NCBI GenBank assembly: GCA_027023115.1
Contig: JALVWZ010000014.1
Span: 1-5,001 of the forward strand
DNA from: Thermaceae bacterium
GTDB taxonomy: Bacteria; Deinococcota; Deinococci; Deinococcales; Marinithermaceae
Direction of reading: 5' to 3'
DNA length: 5,001 nt
Shown piece after piece: positions 1 to 5,001 of the stretch. A program made the position numbers and the translations under genes. The notes below the pieces were generated by a model. It was not told the origin of the DNA. It ran no database searches and saw only the letters and a list, made by a program, of their open reading frames with translations. Within the stretch, counting starts at the first letter, position 1, and the number at the start of each line of letters is the position of its first letter.

Positions 1-48
1 CTGTTGCAACTGCTTTTGCTCGTCGGTCAGAGAAAAATCAAGAGCCAT
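1..48 (-). CDS. Acyl-CoA dehydrogenase, N-terminal 16 residues (partial, runs off left edge)
   Basis: Only the first 16 codons lie in the window: MALDFSLTDEQKQLQQ. A Phe-Ser-Leu-Thr-(Asp/Glu)-Glu-Gln stretch directly after the start is typical of the first helix of acyl-CoA dehydrogenases, the FAD enzymes that make the alpha-beta double bond in the first step of beta-oxidation. The ATG at 46-48 is preceded by GGGAGGAG and a four-base spacer, which fixes the start. The gene is divergent from the tryptophanase gene and shares a 158-base control region with it. A FadR-like operator lies over its likely -10 box, which agrees with a fatty acid degradation role. The chain length specificity and the catalytic Glu cannot be judged from this fragment, and a related acyl-CoA dehydrogenase paralogue acting on amino acid-derived acyl-CoAs is equally possible. 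Confidence 0.8.
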   Translation of the reverse strand, partial: MALDFSLTDEQKQLQQ

Positions 49-52
49 AAAA

Positions 53-60
53 CTCCTCCC
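53..60 (-). promoter_or_regulatory. Ribosome binding site of the acyl-CoA dehydrogenase gene
   Basis: Read on the minus strand the sequence is GGGAGGAG, followed by TTTT and then the ATG. It is a near-perfect Shine-Dalgarno match and supports the chosen start. The four-base spacer is slightly short. Confidence 0.8.
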
Positions 61-82
61 CTCGGCGGACGGAGGGCACTCC

Positions 83-97
83 TTTGACTCAGTCTAA
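83..97. promoter_or_regulatory. Candidate FadR-type (TetR family) operator
   Basis: The plus strand reads TTTGACTCAGTCTAA, an imperfect palindrome around GACT-C-AGTC. The operator consensus I remember for the Thermus thermophilus TetR-family repressor FadR is TTRNACYNRGTNYAA; this site fits at every specified position except one (T in place of R at position 3). In that system FadR covers the -10 box of fatty acid degradation promoters and leaves the DNA when it binds medium to long acyl-CoA. Here the site covers the proposed -10 of an acyl-CoA dehydrogenase gene, which is the expected position. The palindrome and its location are seen directly. The regulator is inferred, and the consensus is quoted from memory. 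Confidence 0.55.
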
Positions 98-119
98 TAA
101 TATTGGGGCCCCGCCGCAA
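91..119 (-). promoter_or_regulatory. Candidate promoter for the acyl-CoA dehydrogenase gene
   Basis: On the minus strand a -35-like TTGCGG (119-114) is followed by a 17-base spacer and a -10-like TAGACT (96-91). That would put the transcript start near 84 and give a leader of about 35 bases. A better-looking hexamer, TATTAT (102-97), lies just upstream but lacks a -35 box at the right distance. Either -10 overlaps the FadR-like palindrome. The individual boxes are weak matches, so the exact promoter is uncertain. Confidence 0.35.
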
Positions 120-130
120 GCCGTTATACA
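103..130 (+). promoter_or_regulatory. Candidate promoter for the tryptophanase gene
   Basis: TTGGGG (103-108) and TATACA (125-130) are separated by 16 bases. They match the -35 and -10 consensus in 3 of 6 and 4 of 6 positions. The transcript would start near 137 and carry a leader of about 70 bases. A second AT-rich patch at 162-170 (GTTATATGA) could be an alternative -10 but has no -35 partner. The -35 lies inside the proposed promoter of the divergent gene, so the two promoters interlock around an eight-base GGGGCCCC palindrome at 105-112. Confidence 0.3.
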
Positions 131-194
131 TAGCGTATCACCGGACGACCGGCAAAAAAGCGTTATATGAGTTCCAGCGTGTAGCATGGGCTTT

Positions 195-202
195 GAAGGA
201 GG
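195..202 (+). promoter_or_regulatory. Ribosome binding site that decides the tryptophanase start
   Basis: GAAGGAGG lies four bases before the GTG at 207-209. The in-frame ATG at 186 lies upstream of this site and has no Shine-Dalgarno sequence of its own, so GTG is preferred over ATG. Confidence 0.8.
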
Positions 203-206
203 AAAA

Positions 207-1583
207 GTGAAGACTATCATCGAGCCGTTTCGGATCAAGACGGTGGAACCCATCAAAATGACCACCCCCGAGGTGCGCCGGCGCCTCATCGAAGCCGCCG
301 GCTACAACTTATTCAAGCTCCCCGCCGAGGACGTGCTGATAGACCTCCTTACCGACTCGGGCACCAGCGCCATGTCCGCGGCGCAGTGGGGGGCGCTCAT
401 GCAGGGCGACGAGTCCTACGCCGGGGCTCGTAGCTGGTACCGCTTCGAACGGGCCGTGAAGAACGTCTTCGGCTTCGAGCACGTCATCCCCACCCACCAG
501 GGGCGTGCCGCCGAGCGGATTCTCTTCGGGGTCACGGTCAAGCCCGGTCACGTCGTGCCGAGTAATACTCACTTCGACACCACCCGGGCCAACATCGAGT
601 TCGCCGGTGGCCGGGCGGTGGACCTGCCCAGCCCCAGCGCCAAGGATCCGGCGGCGCGACTGCCCTTCAAGGGGAACATGGACACCGCCGGCCTCGAGCG
701 GCTCATAACCGAGGTGGGCCCCGAGAAGATACCGGTCATCATGCTGACCGTTACCAACAACTCCGGCGGCGGCCAGCCGGTAAGCATGGCCAACATCCGC
801 GAAGTGGCCGCCATTGCCCACGCTCACGGGATCCCCTTTTACATAGACGCCTGCCGCTTTGCCGAGAACGCCTATTTCATCAAGCTGCGCGAGCCGGGCT
901 ACGACGCCAAGACGCCCTTGGAGATAGCCCGCGAGATGTTTTCCTACGCCGACGGGGCCACCATGTCGGCCAAGAAAGACGCCTTCGCCAATATCGGCGG
1001 CTTCCTGACCACCAACGACGACGAGCTGGCGGCGGCGGAGCGCGACCTGCTAATCCTCACCGAGGGTTTTCCGACCTACGGCGGCCTCGCCGGGCGGGAC
1101 TTGGAGGCGATTGCGGTGGGGCTGGAGGAGGTGCTCGAAGAAGATTACCTGCACTACCGCACGGTTTCCACCGCCTACGTGGCCGACGGCCTGGAAGCGG
1201 CGGGGGTGCCGGTAATGCTGCCCGCCGGCGGCCACGCCGTCTACCTGGACGCCAAGCGGTTCTTGCCGCACGTGCCGCCGCTGGAGTACCCGGGCCAGGC
1301 GCTGGCGGTGGAGCTCTACATCGAGGGCGGGATTCGCGGCGTCGAGATTGGCACGGTGATGTTCGGTAAGAACCCGCACACCGGCGAGGAGCGGCCCGCC
1401 GCCTGGGAGCTGGTGCGGCTGGCCATTCCCCGCCGTGTCTATACCCAGAGCCACATGGACTACGTGATCGAGGCCACCGCCCAGCTATACCGGCGGCGCG
1501 AGGAAATAAGCGGCATGCGCATAGTGCGAGAACCCAAGTTCCTGCGCCACTTTAGCGCCGAGTTCGAGTGGCTCGAGGGCTGA
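207..1583 (+). CDS. tnaA: Tryptophanase (PLP-dependent beta-eliminating lyase)
   Basis: This gene encodes a 458-residue PLP enzyme of the tryptophanase/tyrosine phenol-lyase family; the expected reaction is L-tryptophan to indole, pyruvate and ammonia in the cytoplasm. Counted from the GTG, its numbering runs in step with Citrobacter tyrosine phenol-lyase (TPL). The PLP lysine is K257 in SAKKD. F123, N185, D214, R217 and S254 fit the cofactor pocket, R404 binds the substrate carboxylate, Y71 is the acid-base residue, and G52, E69 and N262 fit the monovalent cation site. Positions that separate the two activities favour tryptophanase: D124 where TPL has Thr, I381 where TPL has the phenol-binding Arg, and H448 where TPL has Phe. 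The rest of the chain reads closer to TPL and lacks the extra residues found before FDTT in E. coli TnaA. The N-terminal EPFRIKTVEP matches the family, supporting the start. No TnaB-type permease gene is next to it. No terminator is visible downstream. Confidence 0.9.
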   Translation: MKTIIEPFRIKTVEPIKMTTPEVRRRLIEAAGYNLFKLPAEDVLIDLLTDSGTSAMSAAQWGALMQGDESYAGARSWYRFERAVKNVFGFEHVIPTHQGRAAERILFGVTVKPGHVVPSNTHFDTTRANIEFAGGRAVDLPSPSAKDPAARLPFKGNMDTAGLERLITEVGPEKIPVIMLTVTNNSGGGQPVSMANIREVAAIAHAHGIPFYIDACRFAENAYFIKLREPGYDAKTPLEIAREMFSYADGATMSAKKDAFANIGGFLTTNDDELAAAERDLLILTEGFPTYGGLAGRDLEAIAVGLEEVLEEDYLHYRTVSTAYVADGLEAAGVPVMLPAGGHAVYLDAKRFLPHVPPLEYPGQALAVELYIEGGIRGVEIGTVMFGKNPHTGEERPAAWELVRLAIPRRVYTQSHMDYVIEATAQLYRRREEISGMRIVREPKFLRHFSAEFEWLEG

Positions 1584-1589
1584 GGGCCA

Positions 1590-3056
1590 TCAGGCCAGCG
1601 GCGCCGGCAGCCTGCCTTGGGCCTGCGCCTCGCCGCGCAGCCAGGCCAGCGCCGCCTCCAGCGCCTCGGCGCGAAAGCCGTAGGTTAGCAGGCTGGCGGC
1701 GGGCACCCCGGCCGCGGCGAAGGGGTTCCAGAGGGCAACGTGCAGGTCGGGCCGCCAGTTCCAGGGTTCGTTTGGATAGAGGCGGCGGCTGTTCGAGATG
1801 AGCAGGTCGAAGCTATCGCCCTTGCCGAGGCTCAGGCCGGGCACCTCCTCGGGGCTTTCCACGAAGACCGGCTCCACCGGCCAGTAGTTTTCCAGCAGGC
1901 GGACCAGGGCGGCGCCGCTGGCGCCGGCTTCGGAAACGCCATCGCCGCTGGGGCGGGCCTGGGCCACCACCCGCAGCCGCGCCTTTCGGGGTGGGGGGGC
2001 GGCGTCGCCCACCGTGGTCAGGCCGCGCGTCCAGGCGCGGACGAACAACTGTCGGTCGTCTGCCTGCTGGGTTGTCGGATAGGTTGCGAAGCGCACCGGA
2101 AAACGCGCAGCCAGGCGTTCTATGTGCTCGGTGCTGGCCTCCATCTGCCTGCGGTCCAGCTCGCCGCCGTCGAGCGCTTCCTGAACCCGCGCCAGCGTGG
2201 CTGCTTGCAGTTCCAGGTCGCCCAGCGGCATAACCAGGTCGGCCCCGGCGGCCAGCGAGCGCACCGCCGCCTCGGGCGCGCCCCAGCGGTCGGCAATCGC
2301 CCGCATGTTGAGGGCGTCGCTCACCACCACGCCGTCGTAGCCCAGCTCCTGGCGCAGCAGACCCGTCAGGATGCGCCGCGAGAGCGTAGCCGGCAGCTCG
2401 GGATCGAGCTCGGGGTAGACGATGTGGGCGGTCATCAGCGCCGGGACGCGGCCCGCCGCGCGGGCGAAGGGCACCAGTTCCAGCCGTCGCAGCTCATCGA
2501 GTCCCTTCCCGACCACGGGCAATCCCAGGTGCGAGTCCACGGTAGTGTCGCCGTGGCCGGGGAAGTGCTTGCCGGTGGTGGCCACGCCCGCGTTTACGTG
2601 GCCTTCGTGCCAGGCCAGCGCCAGCGCGCTGGCACGCTCGGGATCGGCCCCAAAGGAACGCTCGGCGATGACCGGGTTTGCCGGGTTGGTGTTCAGGTCT
2701 AGCACCGGCGCGAAGTTGAGGTTGAAGCCGTAGGCGGCCAGGCCCCGGGCCACGGCGGCGCCTACGGCGCGGGCCAGCTCGGGGTCGTTTGCCGCGCCCA
2801 GGCTCATCCCCGGCGGGGCGCTGGGCAAAAAGGGCAGTCGCAGCACCGCGCCGCCCTCCTGGTCCACGCTGATCAGGGCGCGCTCGCCAAGGACCTCGCG
2901 CAGGTCGCCGACCAGACGGCGGAGCTGTTCAGGACCGGCGACGTTGTAGCGGAAGAGAATGACCCCGCCCACCCGGTAGCGCCGCCAGAGGGCGGCCAGG
3001 TCGGCGGGGAGCTCGGTGCCGGGAAGGCCGGTGATGACGAAGCGTCCGGCGTGCAT
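1590..3056 (-). CDS. nagZ: Family 3 glycoside hydrolase, NagZ-type beta-N-acetylhexosaminidase
   Basis: The 488-residue protein has a GH3 TIM barrel at about residues 5-320. It carries VDQEGG (D65), ERSFG (R133), KHFPGHGDT (163-171), the NagZ-specific Asp-Ser-His triad of residues D174-S175-H176 that supplies the His general acid/base, and the nucleophile D247 in VSDALN. These mark enzymes that remove GlcNAc from GlcNAc-anhydroMurNAc peptides in wall recycling. Residues of about 330-488 form a second domain, ending in LLTYGF and GRLPAPL, that resembles the C-terminal alpha/beta domain of Bacillus NagZ. Enterobacterial NagZ lacks this domain (about 340 residues). There is no signal peptide, so it should be cytoplasmic. 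The ATG follows the lipoprotein stop by 8 bases with only a weak Shine-Dalgarno sequence, so co-transcription and translational coupling are likely. It ends 6 bases from the tryptophanase stop on the opposite strand. Activity on other beta-glycosides cannot be excluded, but the DSH motif argues for NagZ. Confidence 0.85.
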   Translation of the reverse strand: MHAGRFVITGLPGTELPADLAALWRRYRVGGVILFRYNVAGPEQLRRLVGDLREVLGERALISVDQEGGAVLRLPFLPSAPPGMSLGAANDPELARAVGAAVARGLAAYGFNLNFAPVLDLNTNPANPVIAERSFGADPERASALALAWHEGHVNAGVATTGKHFPGHGDTTVDSHLGLPVVGKGLDELRRLELVPFARAAGRVPALMTAHIVYPELDPELPATLSRRILTGLLRQELGYDGVVVSDALNMRAIADRWGAPEAAVRSLAAGADLVMPLGDLELQAATLARVQEALDGGELDRRQMEASTEHIERLAARFPVRFATYPTTQQADDRQLFVRAWTRGLTTVGDAAPPPRKARLRVVAQARPSGDGVSEAGASGAALVRLLENYWPVEPVFVESPEEVPGLSLGKGDSFDLLISNSRRLYPNEPWNWRPDLHVALWNPFAAAGVPAASLLTYGFRAEALEAALAWLRGEAQAQGRLPAPLA

Positions 3057-3064
3057 GGTTCACT

Positions 3065-4495
3065 CTACCGCACCGTTACCTCCGCCTTACCAAAGCCAAC
3101 CCAGCGGTCGGCGTCGAAACGCGACGCTGCGACGCGCGGCAACGTTTGCGAGGAGGCCGCTGTCTTGATTTGTCGCCAAAGGGTCCAGACACGTCCGGCC
3201 GGCGGCCGCGCCGCGGTCAGCGGGTCGTAGTCGAAGCCGCTGAAGGCGGCGCCTGTTTGATCGTCGGCGGCGTCGGGATCGAACTCGTTTAGCGAGTCGG
3301 GAAGTTGCGGATAGGTTATTTCGCGGGCGCCGCCGCGGCCGAAGACCGCCCACTCGCGGCTCAGGTAGGGGCTGGAGGAGAGGTCGTAACTCCAGACGTC
3401 CCCGACGCTGCGCACCGCGTCGGCTCCGCCGCTGGCCTGCACTTTCAGCTCCTCGCCGGCGGGCCAGGCTACGGTGGTGTACGGTGGGTAGAAGTCCTGC
3501 CCCCAGGCGAGTTCGTAACTGGCGGCGGCTTGTGCCAGCGGTCGCCAGAGCTGGGATACGAAGTCGGTTTCGCTGCCAAAAACCGCCGCCTCGAGCTCGT
3601 AGCCGTCGTAGGTTTCGTCGGCAGCCGGCACCAGCGAAAGGCGGCAGAGCAGGTCCGGGCCGGGGCAAGCGGCGCTGAAGGCGTTGAAGCCGGTCACCGC
3701 CGCGCCCTTGCGAAAAGCCACGAAGGCGGTACTCAGCTCGGCATTGGCGGGGGCGCCGCTAGCGCTGACCCGCCAGGCGGCGGCGTCGGTCTGCCAGTCG
3801 GCGGCGCCCAGGGTATAGGTGGCGTCCGGAGCCACGTCGGTGACCACCGCGTAAACGGGCGGGTCGATTGCCGTGTAGCCGCCGCCATCCGTACGCGCGG
3901 CCCAGAAGACGCTACTCAGGCTGCCGTCGCTTTGAACCTGGGCCGGAAATTCGTAGGGCGCCAGGCTGCCGGCGGAGCAGCTCGCGGCGCTGGGTTGCAC
4001 TGGAGCGCTGGTCGCGTCGGCGTTGGTCACGAGCTCGGCGTCGTCGGGGCAGGCCCCCGTGAGGGTAAAGCTGCGCCAGGGGTTTGCGGCGCCGCTGAAG
4101 ACCAGTCTGATGAGCCCGTTTTCGTCTATGCTTATCCCCTTGTCGTAGCTCAAAAAGACGTCGGTGGGCCAGGAGACCGCCGAGCGCATCTCGTAATGGC
4201 CGGGGCGTGGGCCGCTGTAGTCGCCTTCCTGCTCGACGAGAACGGTCAACCAGCCGTGCTTGGCCACGTGGGGGAGGGGTTGTTCGCCGTGCTGCCGCTT
4301 GAGGTCGAACCAGCGGTCGGGGCTGCCGTCTTGGTGATGAACCACCAGGTAGGCGCGGCTGACGTTGGCGGGGAGCCCGGAGCCTACGTCCAGTTGGAGG
4401 TCCGTCGTTTCTTCCGCCGGGCCGGCGGGGTCGCCGCAGGAAGCAATCAGGAAGCCGACCCCCAGCAATGCCAGAACTAGCACTAGCTTACGCAT
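3065..4495 (-). CDS. Putative lipoprotein of unknown function
   Basis: I do not recognise the family of this 476-residue protein. It starts with MRK and a hydrophobic segment (residues 4-18) ending in the lipobox I17-A18-S19-C20. It should therefore be exported, cut before C20 and lipid-anchored. Residues 21-32 form a Gly/Pro/Glu-rich tether. The remainder is rich in Trp, Tyr, Val and Gly with alternating hydrophobic residues and no catalytic motif I can name, which suggests beta-sandwich domains, perhaps three (about 33-146, 178-325 and 326-476). The mature part has four further cysteines: C149, C173, C277 and C284. The last two are close enough for a disulfide, and C149-C173 could form another. 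The ATG at 4493-4495 has a strong ribosome binding site. The gene follows the clpB terminator and precedes the NagZ-like gene by 8 bases, so an envelope or wall-related role is possible, but that rests on context alone. Confidence 0.75.
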   Translation of the reverse strand: MRKLVLVLALLGVGFLIASCGDPAGPAEETTDLQLDVGSGLPANVSRAYLVVHHQDGSPDRWFDLKRQHGEQPLPHVAKHGWLTVLVEQEGDYSGPRPGHYEMRSAVSWPTDVFLSYDKGISIDENGLIRLVFSGAANPWRSFTLTGACPDDAELVTNADATSAPVQPSAASCSAGSLAPYEFPAQVQSDGSLSSVFWAARTDGGGYTAIDPPVYAVVTDVAPDATYTLGAADWQTDAAAWRVSASGAPANAELSTAFVAFRKGAAVTGFNAFSAACPGPDLLCRLSLVPAADETYDGYELEAAVFGSETDFVSQLWRPLAQAAASYELAWGQDFYPPYTTVAWPAGEELKVQASGGADAVRSVGDVWSYDLSSSPYLSREWAVFGRGGAREITYPQLPDSLNEFDPDAADDQTGAAFSGFDYDPLTAARPPAGRVWTLWRQIKTAASSQTLPRVAASRFDADRWVGFGKAEVTVR

Positions 4496-4498
4496 ATG

Positions 4499-4511
4499 CT
4501 CCTCTCCTTCC
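4499..4511 (-). promoter_or_regulatory. Ribosome binding site of the lipoprotein gene
   Basis: On the minus strand GGAAGGAGAGGAG lies just ahead of CAT-ATG. AAGGAG (4509-4504) has an ideal 8-base spacer, and a second purine block, GAGGAG, overlaps it closer to the start. It fixes the start at 4495 and implies strong translation. Confidence 0.75.
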
Positions 4512-4524
4512 GTGATCTTTGCTT

Positions 4525-4530
4525 AGTATA
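4525..4530 (-). promoter_or_regulatory. Candidate -10 box for the lipoprotein-nagZ unit
   Basis: TATACT on the minus strand matches the -10 consensus in 5 of 6 positions and lies 29 bases upstream of the ATG. A -35 box at normal spacing would fall inside the clpB terminator hairpin (around 4548-4553, AGCCCC), which does not match. If the promoter is real it must depend on the -10 region or an activator. Read-through from clpB is the alternative. Confidence 0.35.
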
Positions 4531-4531
4531 C

Positions 4532-4559
4532 AAAAACCCCCGGAGCCGGGGCTCCGGGG
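4532..4559 (-). terminator. Rho-independent terminator of clpB
   Basis: A perfect 9-base stem (4538-4546 with 4551-4559, CCCCGGAGC paired to GCTCCGGGG) has a 4-base loop. In the direction of clpB transcription it is followed by one more G and then TTTTT (4536-4532). It lies 20 bases beyond the clpB stop. The T run is on the minus-strand side only, so the terminator works in one direction. Confidence 0.85.
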
Positions 4560-4579
4560 AAGGTGGGGTTCGTGGAGGG

Positions 4580-5001
4580 TCAGGCCTCGACGGGGCGGGT
4601 GGTCTCGAAGACCAGACCGCGCTCGCCAACCTTGACCAGGACGGTGTCGCCCTCGCGCACGTTGCCGGCCAGGATTTCCTTGGCGAGCGGGGTTTCCAAC
4701 TCCTTCTGGATGACCCGCTTGAGCGGGCGGGCGCCGAAGACCGGGTCGTAACCGCGCTCACCCAGCCAGCGCTCGGCCTCTTCGGTGAGCTCGAGGGTGA
4801 TCCGCCGCTCCGCCAGCCGCTTCTTGAGGCCGGCCACCTGGATCTCGACGATCTGGACGATCTGCTCCTTGGTCAGCGGCTTGAAGACGATGATGTCGTC
4901 CAACCGGTTCAGGAACTCGGGGCGGAAGTGCTCCTGCAAGAGGGCAAAGACCCGCTCCTGGATGCGCTCGTAGGGCAGGTTATCCTTGATGCCCTCGAGG
5001 A
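4580..5001 (-). CDS. clpB: ClpB disaggregase, C-terminal 139 residues (partial, start outside window)
   Basis: The reading frame enters at the right edge two bases into a codon and ends at the TGA at 4582-4580. It covers the end of the second AAA+ domain and the C-terminal small domain of the ClpB/Hsp104 ring ATPase, which works with DnaK to pull proteins out of aggregates. In fragment numbering, FRPEFLNRLD (25-34) holds the arginine finger R32. GYDPVFGARPLKR (83-95) holds the sensor-2 arginine R91. The chain then runs through ETPLAKEILAG (102-112) to a final Val-Glu-Ala. ClpA and ClpC share parts of this pattern, but the overall reading and the ending match Thermus ClpB best. The ClpP-binding loop and the middle coiled coil lie outside the window, so ClpB over ClpC rests on this tail. 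Expression signals are not visible; heat control is usual for the family. Confidence 0.88.
   Translation of the reverse strand, partial: LEGIKDNLPYERIQERVFALLQEHFRPEFLNRLDDIIVFKPLTKEQIVQIVEIQVAGLKKRLAERRITLELTEEAERWLGERGYDPVFGARPLKRVIQKELETPLAKEILAGNVREGDTVLVKVGERGLVFETTRPVEA

Noticed and set aside
167..184. Five-codon mini-frame MSSSV before tnaA
   Set aside because: No Shine-Dalgarno sequence, no Trp codon and very short; likely chance.
186..206. ATG at 186 as the tryptophanase start
   Set aside because: It would place the GAAGGAGG ribosome binding site inside the coding region and has none upstream. The seven extra residues have no match to the family, while the GTG at 207 gives numbering in step with tyrosine phenol-lyase.
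2606..2636. Inverted repeat CGTGCCAG/CTGGCACG enclosing a 14-base perfect palindrome (2620-2633)
   Set aside because: It lies inside the NagZ-like coding region where Ala, Ser and Leu codons make GCC/GGC palindromes common. There is no T run, so it is not a terminator, and nothing suggests an operator inside the gene.
1740..2702. Long plus-strand open frame (320 residues) opposite the NagZ-like gene
   Set aside because: It is a shadow frame of the GC-rich gene on the other strand. It is rich in His, Gln, Arg and Gly with no recognisable motif, and the minus-strand protein has clear catalytic motifs.
3087..3668. Minus-strand 193-residue open frame overlapping the lipoprotein gene
   Set aside because: Arg/Pro-rich shadow in another frame of the same strand, no start signal and no family features.
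3305..4480. Long plus-strand open frame (391 residues) opposite the lipoprotein gene
   Set aside because: Low-complexity Gly/Ala/Val composition and no ribosome binding site. The minus strand has a lipobox, a strong Shine-Dalgarno and operon spacing, so that strand is the coding one.

Overview
The window is a GC-rich bacterial chromosome segment with four recognisable genes or gene ends and one unrecognised lipoprotein gene. The best guess for the source is the Deinococcus-Thermus phylum, probably a Thermaceae relative (Thermus, Oceanithermus, Marinithermus type). Two things support this. The visible ClpB C-terminus closely follows the Thermus ClpB tail as I remember it, including the final Val-Glu-Ala. 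A site upstream of an acyl-CoA dehydrogenase gene also fits the operator described for Thermus thermophilus FadR at all but one specified position. No database search was run, so this placement is an inference.

Layout: positions 1-48 hold the first 16 codons of an acyl-CoA dehydrogenase gene on the minus strand. Positions 49-206 are a divergent control region, with an AT-rich promoter zone, a FadR-like operator and a strong ribosome binding site for the plus-strand gene. Positions 207-1583 encode a complete tryptophanase-type PLP lyase (GTG start). It meets the next gene tail to tail with only 6 bases between the stop codons. On the minus strand, reading from right to left, come the 3' end of clpB (4580-5001, partial), a rho-independent terminator (4532-4559), and then a likely two-gene unit: a 476-residue lipoprotein of unknown function (3065-4495) followed after 8 bases by a family 3 glycoside hydrolase of the NagZ type (1590-3056).

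The genes suggest three separate functions: fatty acid and amino acid breakdown (acyl-CoA dehydrogenase; tryptophan to indole, pyruvate and ammonia), cell-envelope turnover (lipoprotein plus cytoplasmic NagZ-like enzyme), and protein disaggregation (ClpB). I see no mobile element, CRISPR array, RNA gene or defence system. Nothing here looks like a wholly new system. The points most worth checking are the FadR-like operator, the mixed tyrosine phenol-lyase/tryptophanase character of the lyase, and the unrecognised lipoprotein paired with NagZ.
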